Assembly (NCBI RefSeq): GCF_004005865.1
Contig: NZ_SACN01000001.1
Coordinates: 62,001-126,000 of the forward strand
DNA: 64,000 bases
Origin: Sphingomonas crocodyli
GTDB taxonomy: Bacteria; Pseudomonadota; Alphaproteobacteria; Sphingomonadales; Sphingomonadaceae
Direction: 5' to 3'
Shown here: positions 17,679 to 27,508 of the stretch, one piece after another
How positions within the stretch are numbered: position 1 is the first letter of the stretch
How the letters are laid out: each line of letters begins with the position of its first letter
Translations under genes and position numbers: made by a program
Notes under the pieces: generated by a model
Told to the model about the DNA's origin: nothing
The model's database searches: none
What the model saw: only the letters and a program-made list of their open reading frames with translations

Positions 17679-17703
17679 CAGCGCCGTAACGGTTGCCTAA
17701 ATG
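17675..17703 (+). promoter_or_regulatory. lexA promoter
   Basis: A perfect -35 TTGACA (17675-17680) overlaps the moeA stop. Seventeen bases later comes a weak -10, TAAATG (17698-17703), which runs straight into the SOS box. A LexA-bound box at the start point would block polymerase, the usual arrangement for lexA autorepression. Confidence 0.65.
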
Positions 17704-17717
17704 TTCCGCGTTCGTTC
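17703..17717 (+). promoter_or_regulatory. LexA (SOS) box of lexA
   Basis: GTTCCGCGTTCGTTC is an exact GTTC-N7-GTTC direct repeat, 38 bp upstream of the lexA start codon and just after a TTGACA promoter. This indicates LexA autorepression. Confidence 0.88.
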
Positions 17718-17754
17718 TGGCGACGTGCCGGAACCGTCATGTGAGGTGCCGGCG

Positions 17755-18423
17755 ATGCTCACCGCCAAGCAACATGAACTGCTCATCTTCATCCACGATC
17801 GTCTGGCCGAGACCGGGGTTTCGCCCTCGTTCGAGGAGATGAAGGACGCGCTCGATCTCAAATCGAAATCGGGCGTGCACCGGCTGATCTCCGCGCTGGA
17901 GGAACGCAATTTCATCCGCCGCCTGCCCAACCGCGCCCGCGCGCTGGAGGTGGTGCGAATGCCCGAAACGGCGACGCCCAAGCCCGCCAAGACTCCGAAG
18001 CCCGCGAACACCAATGTTCCCGCGCCCGTCGCCGCGAATGAGAATGTCCTCGAAATCCCGCTGCACGGCCGCATCGCCGCGGGCGTGCCGATCGAGGCGC
18101 TCGAGGGGCAGAGCAGCCTTTCGGTGCCCGCCGCCTTGCTCGGGCCGGGCGAACATTATGCGCTCGAAGTCGCCGGGGATTCGATGGTCGAGGCCGGCAT
18201 TCTCGACGGCGACTATGCGCTGATCCGCAGCGCGCAGACCGCGCGGGACGGCGATATCGTCGTCGCCCTGATCGCGGGCGCCGAAGCGACGCTCAAATAT
18301 TTCCGCCGCGAAGGCACGATGATCCGGCTCGATCCGGCCAACCGCGCCTACGACCCGCAGCGTTATGCCCCCGATCAGGTGCAGGTGCAGGGTAAGCTCG
18401 CCGGCCTGCTGCGGCGCTACTGA
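17755..18423 (+). CDS. lexA: LexA repressor / SOS regulator
   Basis: LexA represses SOS genes and cleaves itself when RecA filaments form. The 222-residue product starts [19 protein letters not shown] (winged helix-turn-helix, DNA contact region around [17 protein letters not shown]). A Pro/Lys/Ala-rich linker follows, then the S24 protease domain: cleavage bond Ala109-Gly110 in GRIAAGVP, nucleophile Ser143 in GDSMVEAGI, and Lys181 in EATLKYFRR. The ATG at 17755 is chosen because the product then starts as LexA normally does; the open frame begins upstream at 17701, but that stretch contains the promoter and SOS box. A DUF3224 gene follows after 2 nt. Confidence 0.96.
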   Translation: MLTAKQHELLIFIHDRLAETGVSPSFEEMKDALDLKSKSGVHRLISALEERNFIRRLPNRARALEVVRMPETATPKPAKTPKPANTNVPAPVAANENVLEIPLHGRIAAGVPIEALEGQSSLSVPAALLGPGEHYALEVAGDSMVEAGILDGDYALIRSAQTARDGDIVVALIAGAEATLKYFRREGTMIRLDPANRAYDPQRYAPDQVQVQGKLAGLLRRY

Positions 18424-18425
18424 CG

Positions 18426-18896
18426 ATGATCCGGCGCGGTCTTCTGCTGGCCGCGCCGATCGCGGCCGTAATCTTCGCGGCCTCGCCCCTGATGGCGGCC
18501 GAACCGGTCGAGCGGATCGCGACCGGCGCCTTCGACGTGAAGGCCGCGCCCGAAGGTGCGGCCGACGCGCCGATCGGCACCTACAAGCTCGACAAAGTCT
18601 ATCACGGCGATCTCGACGGCATCGGCACCGGCAAGATGCTGACCGTCGACACCAAGACCGAAGGCTCCGCCGCTTATGTCGCGATCGAACGCGTCACCGG
18701 CACCCTCGCCGGCCGCAAGGGCGGCTTCGCGCTCGACCATGTCGGCACGATGGCGCGCGGCGCCACAAGCCTCCATATCGCGATCGTCCCCGACAGCGGC
18801 ACCGATGCCCTGACCGGCATCACCGGCACCCTCGACATTCGCATCGAGAAGGACGGCAAGCATTTTTATACTTTGCGCTACAAATTGCCGAACTGA
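18426..18896 (+). CDS. DUF3224 family secreted protein
   Basis: A 156-residue protein with a signal peptide (about residues 1-24, cut near LMAAEP). The mature part matches the DUF3224 pattern: a beta-rich domain with LDKVYHGDLDGIGTGKML, GSAAYVAIERVTGTLAGR, GTMARGATSLHIAIVPDSGT and a final HFYTLRYKLP. The function of the family is unknown; its fold is thought to be a small lipocalin-like barrel. It starts 2 nt after the lexA stop, so it should be transcribed from the lexA promoter and may rise during SOS. An exported signal on this copy suggests a periplasmic role. Confidence 0.85.
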   Translation: MIRRGLLLAAPIAAVIFAASPLMAAEPVERIATGAFDVKAAPEGAADAPIGTYKLDKVYHGDLDGIGTGKMLTVDTKTEGSAAYVAIERVTGTLAGRKGGFALDHVGTMARGATSLHIAIVPDSGTDALTGITGTLDIRIEKDGKHFYTLRYKLPN

Positions 18897-18934
18897 GCCG
18901 CTCGAACCGGCCCGAATGTCCATAAGTATATTTG

Positions 18935-18971
18935 CGTATCCGGACCTCTAAGGTAACGGACCACGGATACG
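18935..18971. repeat. Inverted repeat just before the HWE kinase start
   Basis: CGTATCCG (18935-18942) pairs with CGGATACG (18964-18971) across 21 bp, ending one base before the ATG at 18973. It could be an operator or a leader hairpin covering the ribosome-binding region. The significance is uncertain. Confidence 0.35.
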
Positions 18972-18972
18972 T

Positions 18973-19962
18973 ATGACAAAAACCCTCCACCCCGATGTTC
19001 CCGCACCCGTGCGTTCGCTATCGATTGCGACGCTGGCGTCCGTTCTCGACCAGAGCGTCGATTGCGTGAAGCTCCTCAATATCGACGGCTGCCTCGAATA
19101 TATGAATGCCAACGGGCAGTGCGCGATGGAGATTGACGATATATCCGCAATGCTCGGTGCGGAATGGTCGTCGCTTTGGCCTGAAGAAACACGGCCCGTC
19201 ATTCTTGACGCCTGCGAGCGCGTTCGGCGTGGCGAAGCCGTGCGGTTCGACGCTTATTGCCCGACAGCCAAGGGCAATCCCCGCTGGTGGAATGTTTCGG
19301 TTTCCGCCGTTCGATCCGACGACGGCGAAGTGACCGGGCTGCTGTCCGTGTCGCGCGACGTGACCGATGCCACGATAACGCGCCAGGCACTCGAAGTGAC
19401 GACGGCGGAAATGCGGCATCGGCTGAAGAACAGCTATGCCATGATCGGCGGCCTCATGTCCGGCATGGCGCGGGGAACACCGGATCGGGAGGTGTTCGCT
19501 GATGAAATGGTCACGCGACTGACCGGACTGGCATCATCGCAAACGCTGTTCGCGTCGCGCGAAAACGCCCCCTGCCGGATATCCGATCTGATCCCCGCTT
19601 TGGTCGATGCGTTCGACACCGCGCACTGCTCGGTCACGATCGACACCATTGCGGATTGCGAAGTCGATCAGGGCCGCGCGGACGCGATTGCGCTAGTGCT
19701 GGGCGAACTGGCCGTCAACTCCTCCAAACATGGCGCGATCCGCCACGGCGGTTCGGTTTCGGTGGGTGCGTCCACGGCCACGGGCAATGTCGTCATATCC
19801 TGGACTGAGCTGTCGAACGGCATCGTCCATGCCCATTCACGCGACGGCGGCCAGGGCATGAAACTGATGGACCGCATCGTCCGCGCCCGCAAAGGCGACC
19901 TGAACGTCGCCTGGATCGATCGAGGGCTGACCGTGAAGGTCACTTTCCCGACAAGCGCTTAA
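18973..19962 (+). CDS. PAS-domain HWE-family sensor histidine kinase
   Basis: A 329-residue soluble sensor kinase without TM segments. Residues 20-135 form a PAS domain (CVKLLNIDGCLEYMNANG ... GNPRWWNVSVSAV). The kinase part has the HWE/HisKA_2 type phospho-acceptor His149 in EMRHRLKNSYAM, the N box GELAVNSSKHGAI and the WTE triplet at 277-279 that defines HWE kinases, then GGQGMKLMDRIV. No response regulator is adjacent. In alphaproteobacteria such kinases often serve light, redox or general stress signalling; the role here is unknown. The GC content is visibly lower in places than in neighbours, and it interrupts the usual lexA-comEC order, suggesting later insertion. Its stop overlaps the convergent comEC stop. 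Confidence 0.88.
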   Translation: MTKTLHPDVPAPVRSLSIATLASVLDQSVDCVKLLNIDGCLEYMNANGQCAMEIDDISAMLGAEWSSLWPEETRPVILDACERVRRGEAVRFDAYCPTAKGNPRWWNVSVSAVRSDDGEVTGLLSVSRDVTDATITRQALEVTTAEMRHRLKNSYAMIGGLMSGMARGTPDREVFADEMVTRLTGLASSQTLFASRENAPCRISDLIPALVDAFDTAHCSVTIDTIADCEVDQGRADAIALVLGELAVNSSKHGAIRHGGSVSVGASTATGNVVISWTELSNGIVHAHSRDGGQGMKLMDRIVRARKGDLNVAWIDRGLTVKVTFPTSA

Positions 19963-22082
19963 GGCGCAAAACTTCCCCACGGATGCCGGCCAACCTGCTC
20001 GGCGACGCTCTCGACCTCACCCGATCCGACCCGGATCGCCAGACCGCCGGTGCTGCGCAGGAAGGAGGCGTCGGCCTTGAGCCAGCGGGGGTGGCAGGTG
20101 CGGGGAAGGCGGCGGTCGCCGACCACGATATCTGCGGCGGCGCAGGCGCGCGTCATGGCGCGGATGTCCACGAAGTCGCGGCTGCGGGTGGCGAGGAGGC
20201 GGATCGTGCGGTCGCCGCCGGTCACGTCCGCCGCGCACAGATCGGCGCTGCAGCGGGCGAAGGGCATGATCTCCAGCGCGGGCGCTTCGCCTTCGACGCC
20301 CGACGCCTCGCCCAGCACATCGCGGACATAATCGCCCGCCCGATCGCGCAGGATCGCGATACCGCCGCGCCCGTCACGCACCGCGACATGGCGGCCGTCG
20401 CCGGTAACGAGGAGGTCGGGCGGCGGGGTCAGCAGCGCCCAGACCGCACCGATTGCGAGCGGGACGCCGCCCCAGCGCCGCAACCGCGTCCGCCACAACA
20501 CGATCCACAGGCCGCCCGCCGCCATCAGGGCAAAGGCGCCGCGTGGCATTGACGGGAGGGCCGCGACCGATCCCGGCGCATCGGCCACGACATGCGCGAT
20601 CCACAGGAGCAGGCCCAGCGCCTTGCCGACCAGCCACCAGATCGGCGCGCCCAGCCCGACCAGATCGAGCGCAAGCGCAATCGCCTCCGCCGGCATCACG
20701 ACGAAGGTGGTCAACGGGATCGCAACGATGTTCGCCGCCGCGCCGTACAGCCCCGCCTTGTGGAAATGGAACAAAGCGATCGGCGACAGTGCCGCCTCGA
20801 TCACCACACCGCTCGCCAGTAGCATCAGCAACATGCGCCCGCCACCCAGCACGATCCCCTCATCCCGCCGCGCAGCGAAGGCGGCGACCTTCGGATGTTC
20901 GTGGAAGGCGACCAAAGCGGCGATCGCGGCAAAGCTCAGCTGGAAGCTCGGCCCCGCCAGCGCCTCTGGCCAGAAGACGAGGACGATCAACGCGCCTGCC
21001 GCGACCAGCCGCAGCGTGATCGCCTCCCGCCCCAGCGCGATCCCGCCCAGCACCAGCAGGGCGGCGATGCACGATCGCACGGTCGGCACCTCCGCACCGG
21101 TGAGCAACGTATAGCCGATCCCCGCCAGCGCGCCCGCCCCGGCCGCGATCAAGGGCAAAGGCGCGTGGAGCGCGAGGCGGCGCGACAAAGCGAGCAACCG
21201 GATCGTGAGCAGCATCACCGCCCCCACCACCGCCGTCACATGCAGCCCCGACACCGACAGCAGGTGCGCAAGGCCTGCGCGGCGCAGCGCCTCATTATCA
21301 TCCTCCGGAATGCCGCCCTGATCGCCGGTGACGAAGGAGGCCGCGATCCCGCCTTCGCCCGCGCCCCTGATGCTCGCCTCGATATGTGCGGTCAGGCGGG
21401 TGCGGATGTCGGCGAGCGAGGAGCCCCCGCCCGCCGCGACGATCGCCGGCGGATCGAGCGCCTTGCCGGTCGCCCCGATCCCATCGAACCAGGCGACGCG
21501 CGCGAAATCATAGCCGCCGGGCACCATCGGCGGCGCAGGCGGAAGCAGGCGCGCGCGCACCTTCAGTCGCGATCCGGCGGACGGCACCGTCGGCAGATCA
21601 TCCGCATCGACATTGATCCGCACGCGCGGCGGCAGATGCAGCGCGGCATCGGGCGCCACGAGCAACCGCACCACGCCGGTCGCCGGCCGCGGCTCGGCCG
21701 CCTCGACGATGCCCGTCAGCGTCACCACCTTCGGCCGATCGATCCGGGGTGCGGTGACCCAATCCGCCTTCGTCCAGATGGCGACGAGGCCCAGCAGCAT
21801 CGCCAGCGCGAAGATCGCCACCGCGCGGCCCAGCCGGCTCGCCCCGCCGAAAACCAGCGCCGCCAGCCCCGCGCCCGCCGCCGCGATGCCCAGCCCGATC
21901 CAGCCGGTCGGCCCCGGCAGCGCGAACCAGCCCGCAATCCCCGCGCCGAAGCCCACCGGCAACCATAGGGCCAGCTGATCGCGCTCCGCCTCCAGCACAT
22001 GCTCGATCGCGGCCAGCATCCGTCCGCCATCGGTTTGTCGCGGCGAAAGGGCTATGCTAGGGGCGGCGTCCGTCTCGGCCAT
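19959..22082 (-). CDS. comEC: ComEC/Rec2-family DNA uptake channel protein
   Basis: A polytopic inner-membrane protein of about 707 residues that forms the channel for single-stranded DNA during natural transformation. An N-terminal TM pair is followed by an OB-like periplasmic domain (about 110-200), then the Competence domain with [15 protein letters not shown] and a multi-TM core. The C-terminal part keeps only traces of a metallo-beta-lactamase-like domain and lacks an HxHxDH motif, as is common in alphaproteobacterial copies. The ATG at 22080-22082 (MAETDAAPS) is preferred to an upstream start at 22118, which would overlap gltX. It diverges from gltX with only 26 bp between start codons. 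Whether this strain is transformable cannot be told. Confidence 0.88.
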   Translation of the reverse strand: MAETDAAPSIALSPRQTDGGRMLAAIEHVLEAERDQLALWLPVGFGAGIAGWFALPGPTGWIGLGIAAAGAGLAALVFGGASRLGRAVAIFALAMLLGLVAIWTKADWVTAPRIDRPKVVTLTGIVEAAEPRPATGVVRLLVAPDAALHLPPRVRINVDADDLPTVPSAGSRLKVRARLLPPAPPMVPGGYDFARVAWFDGIGATGKALDPPAIVAAGGGSSLADIRTRLTAHIEASIRGAGEGGIAASFVTGDQGGIPEDDNEALRRAGLAHLLSVSGLHVTAVVGAVMLLTIRLLALSRRLALHAPLPLIAAGAGALAGIGYTLLTGAEVPTVRSCIAALLVLGGIALGREAITLRLVAAGALIVLVFWPEALAGPSFQLSFAAIAALVAFHEHPKVAAFAARRDEGIVLGGGRMLLMLLASGVVIEAALSPIALFHFHKAGLYGAAANIVAIPLTTFVVMPAEAIALALDLVGLGAPIWWLVGKALGLLLWIAHVVADAPGSVAALPSMPRGAFALMAAGGLWIVLWRTRLRRWGGVPLAIGAVWALLTPPPDLLVTGDGRHVAVRDGRGGIAILRDRAGDYVRDVLGEASGVEGEAPALEIMPFARCSADLCAADVTGGDRTIRLLATRSRDFVDIRAMTRACAAADIVVGDRRLPRTCHPRWLKADASFLRSTGGLAIRVGSGEVESVAEQVGRHPWGSFAP

Positions 22083-22108
22083 CGCGCCATTTCTTGGAGA
22101 ATCAGCGC

Positions 22109-23530
22109 GTGGGCGCAAGCACCGAAACCCGTCCTGTCGTTACCCGTTTCGCGCCGTCGCCTACCGGATTCCTTCACATCGGCGGCGCCCGCACCGCCTT
22201 GTTCAACTGGCTCTATGCGCGCCACATGGGCGGCAAGTTCCTGCTGCGTATCGAAGATACCGATCGCGCGCGTTCGACCGAGCCGGCGATCGAGGCGATC
22301 CTGGACGGCATGCGCTGGCTGGGCCTCGATTGGGATGGCGACGCGGTTTACCAGTTTGCCCGCGCCGATCGCCATGCCGAAGTCGCGAACGAATTGCTGG
22401 CGAAGGGCCATGCCTATCGCTGTTACGCCACGCCCGAGGAACTGGCCGAACTGCGCGAGCAGCAGCGCGCCGCCAAGCAGCCGCTGCGTTATGACGGCCG
22501 CTGGCGCGATCGCGATCCTTCCGAAGCGCCCGCCGGCGCGCCCTTCGTCATCCGGCTGAAGGCGCCGCGTGAGGGCGAGGTGACGATCGAGGATCGGGTG
22601 CAGGGCGCGGTCACGGTGCGCAATTCCGAACTCGACGACATGATCCTGCTGCGGTCGGACGGGACGCCGACCTATATGCTCGCCGTCGTGGTCGACGATC
22701 ACGACATGGGCGTCACCCACGTCATCCGCGGCGACGATCATCTGAACAACGCCTTCCGCCAGCTCGCGCTGATCCGCGCGATGGAGTGGCCGGAGCCGAT
22801 CTACGCGCACGTTCCCCTGATCCACGGTGCGGACGGCGCGAAGCTTTCGAAGCGGCACGGCGCGCTGGGCGTCGATGCCTATCGCGACGAAATGGGCCTG
22901 CTGCCCGAGGCGGTGAACAACTATCTCCTCCGGCTCGGCTGGGGCCACGGCGATGCCGAGATCATCGATCGCGATCAGGCGGTCGAGTGGTTCGACCTGG
23001 GCGGCATCGGCCGCAGCCCCGCGCGCTTCGACATGAAGAAGCTCGAAAACCTGAACGGCCATTATATGCGCGAGGCCGACGATGCACGGCTGGCCGATCT
23101 GGCCGCGCCCGGAGTCGCAAAGGCGCTCGATCGCGAGATGACGTCCGCAGAGCGAGCATTATTGCTGCGCAGCGTTCCATTTTTGAAGGTTCGCGCCAAG
23201 GATCTCAATGACTTGGCAGACGGATCGCTGTTTCTGTTTCGCGCTCGCCCGCTCGATATGGACGAGAAGGCAAATACGCTGCTAGACGAACCGGGCAAGG
23301 CGCTGTTGGCCCAAGCCCGCGACGTTCTTGCCGCCACGTCGGACTGGTCCGTCCCCGAACTGGAGGCGGCCATTCGCACCGTGGCGGAGAGCGCGGGGAT
23401 CGGCCTCGGCAAGGTCGCGCAGCCATTGCGCGCGGCGCTTACCGGACGCACCACATCCCCGGGCATCTTCGACGTTCTGGCCCTGCTCGGCCGTGAGGAG
23501 AGCCTGGCCCGGATGGACGATCGCATTTGA
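22109..23530 (+). CDS. gltX: Glutamyl-tRNA synthetase
   Basis: A class I aminoacyl-tRNA synthetase of about 473 residues charging tRNA-Glu. The HIGH-type motif lies in [19 protein letters not shown] and the KMSKS-type motif is KLSKRHGA. The C-terminal anticodon-binding domain is all-helical. The GTG at 22109 (MGASTETRP) is chosen because GGAGA (22096-22100) sits 8 nt upstream; a TTG at 22094 would leave no Shine-Dalgarno. It diverges from comEC and is followed after 49 bp by gltA, a gene order usual in this group. Confidence 0.95.
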   Translation: MGASTETRPVVTRFAPSPTGFLHIGGARTALFNWLYARHMGGKFLLRIEDTDRARSTEPAIEAILDGMRWLGLDWDGDAVYQFARADRHAEVANELLAKGHAYRCYATPEELAELREQQRAAKQPLRYDGRWRDRDPSEAPAGAPFVIRLKAPREGEVTIEDRVQGAVTVRNSELDDMILLRSDGTPTYMLAVVVDDHDMGVTHVIRGDDHLNNAFRQLALIRAMEWPEPIYAHVPLIHGADGAKLSKRHGALGVDAYRDEMGLLPEAVNNYLLRLGWGHGDAEIIDRDQAVEWFDLGGIGRSPARFDMKKLENLNGHYMREADDARLADLAAPGVAKALDREMTSAERALLLRSVPFLKVRAKDLNDLADGSLFLFRARPLDMDEKANTLLDEPGKALLAQARDVLAATSDWSVPELEAAIRTVAESAGIGLGKVAQPLRAALTGRTTSPGIFDVLALLGREESLARMDDRI

Positions 23531-23579
23531 TTCAGCGCAGGCGGGGGGCCAGCCCGCCGGCCAGCATAGGAGGAATGAT

Positions 23580-24863
23580 ATGGGGGACACTGCAAAGCTC
23601 GAAATGGGCGGCAAGCCGTCCGACTACCCCGTCGTTTCGGGCACCATCGGCCCCGACGTCATCGACATCCGCAAGCTTTATGCGGCGACCGGCGCCTTCA
23701 CCTTCGATCCCGGCTTCACCTCGACCGCGTCGTGCGAAAGCGCGATCACCTATATCGACGGTGACGAAGGCGTCCTGCTCCACCGCGGCTATCCGATCGA
23801 GCAGCTCGCCGAACAGTCGAGCTTCATGGAAGTCAGCTACCTGCTGCTGAACGGCGAACTGCCGTCGAAGGGCGAGCTGGAAAAGTTCAGCAACACGATC
23901 ACGCGCCACACGATGGTGCATGAACAGCTGGCGCAGTTCTTCCGTGGCTTCCGCCGCGATGCGCACCCGATGGCGATCATGTGCGGCGTCGTCGGCGCGC
24001 TTTCGGCCTTCTACCACGACAGCACCGACATCAACGATCCGCAGCAGCGCCTGATCGCGTCGCACCGCCTGATCGCCAAGATTCCGACGATCGCGGCGAT
24101 GGCCTATCAATATTCGGTCGGCCGTCCGTTCGTCTTCCCGAAGAACGACCTGAGCTACACCGCCAACTTCATGCGGATGACCTTCGCCAACCCGGCCGAG
24201 GAATATGAGGTCGATCCGATCGTCGTCGACGCGATGGACAAGATCTTCATCCTGCATGCCGATCACGAACAGAATGCCTCGACCTCGACCGTGCGTCTGG
24301 CCGGTTCGTCGGGCGCGAACCCGTTCGCGTGCATCGCGGCCGGCATCGCATGTCTGTGGGGCCCCGCGCATGGCGGCGCGAACGAAGCCGCGCTCAACAT
24401 GCTGCGCGAAATCGGCACGCCGGATCGCATTCCCGAGTTCATCGCGCGTGCGAAGAACAAGGACGATCCGTTCCGCCTGATGGGCTTCGGCCACCGCGTC
24501 TATAAGAACTTCGATCCGCGCGCGAAGGTGCTGTCCAAGGCCGCGACCGAGGTTCTCGACAAGCTGGGCAAGAACGATCCGGTTCTCGATACGGCCCGCG
24601 AGCTCGAGCAGATCGCGCTCAAGGATCCGTATTTCATCGACAAGAAGCTCTACCCGAACGTCGATTTCTATTCGGGCGTGATCCTGTCGGCGATCGGTTT
24701 CCCGACCAACATGTTCACCGTGCTGTTCGCGCTCGCCCGCACCGTCGGCTGGGTCGCGCAGTGGAACGAAATGATCTCGGACCCCGGCCAGAAGATCGGC
24801 CGCCCGCGTCAGCTCTACACGGGCGCGACGCAGCGCGATTACGTGCCGGTCGACAAGCGCTAA
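23580..24863 (+). CDS. gltA: Citrate synthase (type II)
   Basis: Condenses oxaloacetate and acetyl-CoA to citrate at the entry of the TCA cycle. The 427-residue product has the hexameric type II N-terminal beta domain. Catalytic regions are visible: first active His in [14 protein letters not shown], second in [15 protein letters not shown], and the later Asp/Arg region YPNVDFYSG. The start at 23580 is set by an ideal AGGAGG (23568-23573) six bases upstream. A strong intrinsic terminator follows (24889-24920). The strong ribosome-binding site and terminator fit a highly expressed monocistronic unit. Confidence 0.97.
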   Translation: MGDTAKLEMGGKPSDYPVVSGTIGPDVIDIRKLYAATGAFTFDPGFTSTASCESAITYIDGDEGVLLHRGYPIEQLAEQSSFMEVSYLLLNGELPSKGELEKFSNTITRHTMVHEQLAQFFRGFRRDAHPMAIMCGVVGALSAFYHDSTDINDPQQRLIASHRLIAKIPTIAAMAYQYSVGRPFVFPKNDLSYTANFMRMTFANPAEEYEVDPIVVDAMDKIFILHADHEQNASTSTVRLAGSSGANPFACIAAGIACLWGPAHGGANEAALNMLREIGTPDRIPEFIARAKNKDDPFRLMGFGHRVYKNFDPRAKVLSKAATEVLDKLGKNDPVLDTARELEQIALKDPYFIDKKLYPNVDFYSGVILSAIGFPTNMFTVLFALARTVGWVAQWNEMISDPGQKIGRPRQLYTGATQRDYVPVDKR

Positions 24864-24888
24864 GGCGCTGTCCATCGCGAGCTAAGGG

Positions 24889-24920
24889 AAGGCCGGGGAA
24901 ACCCGGCCTTTTCTTTTTGT
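24889..24920 (+). terminator. Intrinsic terminator of gltA
   Basis: A perfect 9-bp stem, AAGGCCGGG (24889-24897) with CCCGGCCTT (24902-24910) around a GAAA loop, is followed by a T-rich tail. Confidence 0.92.
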
Positions 24921-25037
24921 TTTGTTTGTTGAGCCCTCAAACGCCGGGCGGCGGGCATCCGCCTGCCTTGGCTTCCTCGCAATAAGCTCGGGCGGCCGTT
25001 CGGCCTTGCGAACCTCTACGAGGTTCGTTGGGCCCCG
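24921..25037. other. Structured intergenic region between gltA terminator and pseudokinase gene
   Basis: No gene is seen. GC-rich and hairpin-prone: an 8-bp perfect hairpin CGAACCTC/GAGGTTCG with a 3-nt loop lies at 25009-25027, and a shorter one lies around GGCCGTTCGGCC (about 24993-25004). It resembles sphingomonad intergenic repeat DNA and may end transcription of the leftward gene at 25038. Confidence 0.4.
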
Positions 25038-26366
25038 TCAGGCAGCGGGCAGGGTCAGGACGAAGCGGGCGCCGGTGCCGGTGGCGCTGTCGACGCCGAG
25101 GTCGCCGCCCATTGCGCGGGCGAGACGGCGGGCAATGTAGAGGCCCAGGCCGGTGCCCGAACCATCGGCCAAGTCGAGCCGTTCGAAGCGTTCGAACATG
25201 CGTTCGTGATTCTCGGGCGCGATGCCGTCGCCCATGTCGGCGACCAGCGCGACCGCCAGATCGCCCTCGCGCGCCGCGCGCAGCCAGATCGTGCCGCCGG
25301 GGGGCGAATGGCGGATCGCGTTGCTGATCAGGTTGATCAATATCTGCAGCACGCGGCGATGATCGGCCGATCCGATCACGCTGCCCGGCTCCGGCATGCC
25401 GATCCGCACCTGCTTGTCGGCTGCGCGCACCGTAAGAAGCCCGCCGGCGCGGCGGAGCAATTCGGCCAGATCGATCGGCTCGATCGAGGGGCGGAAATCG
25501 GGATCCTCGATCGCCTGCAGATCAACCAGATCGTCGACCAGAGCGAGCAGGTGTCGACCCGCCCCGGCTATATCGGACGCATAATCGGCATAATCGCGGC
25601 GCAGCGGCCCATCCTCACGCGCGCTCAGACTGTCGGCGTTGGCGATGATCCGCGCCAGCGGCTCGCGCAACGCGTTGCTCAGCCGCTCGCCAAAGGCGTT
25701 GATCGCGGCAGGCGCGGGATCGTCGACATCGCCCTGCGCAGCGCGGCGATGAACGAGCAGGCGATAGCCCGCCAGCCGCCCGACCCCGTCGATCAGCGGC
25801 AGGCCGTCGATCCGCACCGGCTCCCCGCCGTCGATCCGCAGCACGGCACCGCCATCTTCGAAGCGGGCGGCGGTGCGTGCGGCAATCTCCACCAACGTCT
25901 CGCCGCGTGCGCCGCGGGTAAGTTCGAACAGATCGTCGAGCGGACGGCCGATCGCATCGGCGACTGCGCCGGTCAGATGGACGATGCGCAGCGACGCATC
26001 GGTTTCGCAAATCCAGTCGGCGCGGGTGCGGGCGAAATCGCGCGCGCGGCCGGCGTCGTTGAGCGAGAGCGGGCTTTGTTCGTTCCAGCCGCTGATCGCG
26101 ACGTCACAGCCGTCGCCGGTCGGCTTCACACGCGCCAGCAGATTAACGTCGCGGTCGCCCAGCGCCGCCGTCATCGCACGCGTGATCGGGATTTGGAGTC
26201 GCACCGCCAGCCGCACGATCGCGGCCAGAGGCGGCACCGCCAGCGGCTGCCCCAGCGTGCCGCCCGCGCGCTCCTGCATCCGCAATAATTGGGGATCGGC
26301 CTCGATCAGCCGACCGTCGCGATCGATGCGACCGATCGTCGCCTTGACCTCTCCGACCAGACTCAC
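25038..26366 (-). CDS. Histidine kinase-like protein with Asn in place of the phospho-acceptor His
   Basis: A 442-residue soluble protein with the layout of a PAS-containing sensor kinase. A PAS-like region lies at about 100-200. The dimerisation helix reads GERLSNALREPLARI, where a normal kinase has S-H-E-L-R-T-P-L; the His position is Asn231 (codon 25674-25676). The ATPase domain looks intact: NLISNAIRHSPPGG, DMGDGIAPENHERMF and GTGLGLYIARRLARAMGG. It may bind ATP but should not autophosphorylate at the usual site, as in the regulatory pseudokinase DivL. The GTG at 26364-26366 is chosen because it overlaps the DUF2336 stop by 4 nt; the longer frame upstream is antisense-like Arg-rich sequence. 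No cognate regulator is adjacent. Confidence 0.82.
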   Translation of the reverse strand: MSLVGEVKATIGRIDRDGRLIEADPQLLRMQERAGGTLGQPLAVPPLAAIVRLAVRLQIPITRAMTAALGDRDVNLLARVKPTGDGCDVAISGWNEQSPLSLNDAGRARDFARTRADWICETDASLRIVHLTGAVADAIGRPLDDLFELTRGARGETLVEIAARTAARFEDGGAVLRIDGGEPVRIDGLPLIDGVGRLAGYRLLVHRRAAQGDVDDPAPAAINAFGERLSNALREPLARIIANADSLSAREDGPLRRDYADYASDIAGAGRHLLALVDDLVDLQAIEDPDFRPSIEPIDLAELLRRAGGLLTVRAADKQVRIGMPEPGSVIGSADHRRVLQILINLISNAIRHSPPGGTIWLRAAREGDLAVALVADMGDGIAPENHERMFERFERLDLADGSGTGLGLYIARRLARAMGGDLGVDSATGTGARFVLTLPAA

Positions 26367-27496
26367 GGCAGATAATCCCGCTCGCCCAGTTCGGCGACGC
26401 CGCGGCGATAGGCGCGATCGGAGCGCCAGATGCCCAGCGCGTCGCGGGCGCGGCCCTCGTTCAGCGCATCGAAGGCTTCGCTGCGTTCGATAAGCCGATC
26501 CTCGGCGGTGCCGTGGGCAAGGCCGAGCCGCCACAGCATCGTCACCGCCGGCTCGCGCTGGCACCCGATCGCCTTGAGCAAAGTCGCGACCATCCAGGCC
26601 GAAGGATCGGCGACCATCGCCCACACGGTCGCCTCGTCGATGCTCCCACGCAGTGCGAGGCCCGCCGCAAACAAAGGCAGCAATCCGTCCTCAAGCGCCT
26701 GCATGATCAGCTCGTCATCGAGCATCTCTCGCTCATCGAGCAGGGCGACAAGCTTTGCGGCTGCGGCCTCGACCCCCGGCACCGGCTGCTGCTCGGCCAG
26801 ATAGGCGCCGCCGATCGCGGTGACATGCGCGTCGGCGCGTTCGGCGCGCATGCCGTGGCGGCGGACCATATAGGTGCGCAGCGCGGCGGCGATCTTCCAC
26901 ACCAGCCGGCGGCGCAGCACCTCCGGCAGATCGACCCCGTCGAGCTGGGGTTCGCCAAAGGCATCCCTGCTCCGACTGTCGGCGATCATCATCGCCATCG
27001 TCGCCTCCGCAATCGCGGGATCGGCAAGGTCGAGCAATTGCTGGACGACGCCCGCCGCCCGGTGCGTATCCTGCCCCAATGCGAGCGCGAGCCGATGCGC
27101 ATCGACGCGGCGCAACAGCAATTCGACCAGCGCGAGATCCTTCTGCCCCGGCAGGCGGATCAGCGGCAGCGCGATATCGACATGCGCGGCATCGAGCGCG
27201 GCGAGCAATTCCTCCGGCGCGTCATCCCGTTCCAGACGGCGGGCAAGGCGCAGGCGCAGATCGGCCTCGATCGAGCGGACGAGCGCCTGGTGCAGCGCCC
27301 GCATCTGCGCACGCTGCAGCTCGGTCAGCCGCTGTTCCTCGTCGAGCGCGAGTTCGGCGGCGGCGGCATCGAGCCGGCGTTCGAGGTGGCCCAGCGCCTG
27401 CGCAGAATCGGGCACGCCGCCGTCGAGCCAGATCGGCCCTTCCGGCAACAGTCCTTCGATCGCTGTGGTCGACAACGGGTCCATCCTCGCGCCCAT
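26363..27496 (-). CDS. DUF2336 domain protein
   Basis: A 377-residue, mostly helical soluble protein of the alphaproteobacterial DUF2336 family, whose function is not established. It is rich in Leu and Ala, with HEAT-like repeated helices; characteristic stretches include RRRLVWKIAAALRTYMV and LALRGSIDEATVWAMVADPSAW. The ATG at 27494-27496 has AGGG 6 nt upstream; an ATG at 27484 is an alternative. It is coupled to the pseudokinase gene by a 4-nt overlap, which argues for a shared pathway or complex. A CtrA-like box lies just upstream at 27509-27523. Confidence 0.72.
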   Translation of the reverse strand: MGARMDPLSTTAIEGLLPEGPIWLDGGVPDSAQALGHLERRLDAAAAELALDEEQRLTELQRAQMRALHQALVRSIEADLRLRLARRLERDDAPEELLAALDAAHVDIALPLIRLPGQKDLALVELLLRRVDAHRLALALGQDTHRAAGVVQQLLDLADPAIAEATMAMMIADSRSRDAFGEPQLDGVDLPEVLRRRLVWKIAAALRTYMVRRHGMRAERADAHVTAIGGAYLAEQQPVPGVEAAAAKLVALLDEREMLDDELIMQALEDGLLPLFAAGLALRGSIDEATVWAMVADPSAWMVATLLKAIGCQREPAVTMLWRLGLAHGTAEDRLIERSEAFDALNEGRARDALGIWRSDRAYRRGVAELGERDYLP

Positions 27497-27508
27497 AGCC
27501 GACCCTGG

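Noticed and set aside
17701..17754. Eighteen extra residues at the LexA N-terminus
   Set aside because: This stretch holds the -10 region and SOS box, and LexA proteins start at MLTxKQ.
26367..26624. 86-residue N-terminal extension of the pseudokinase
   Set aside because: It overlaps DUF2336 coding sequence and is Arg/Pro-rich without pattern. The GTGA-coupled start is preferred.
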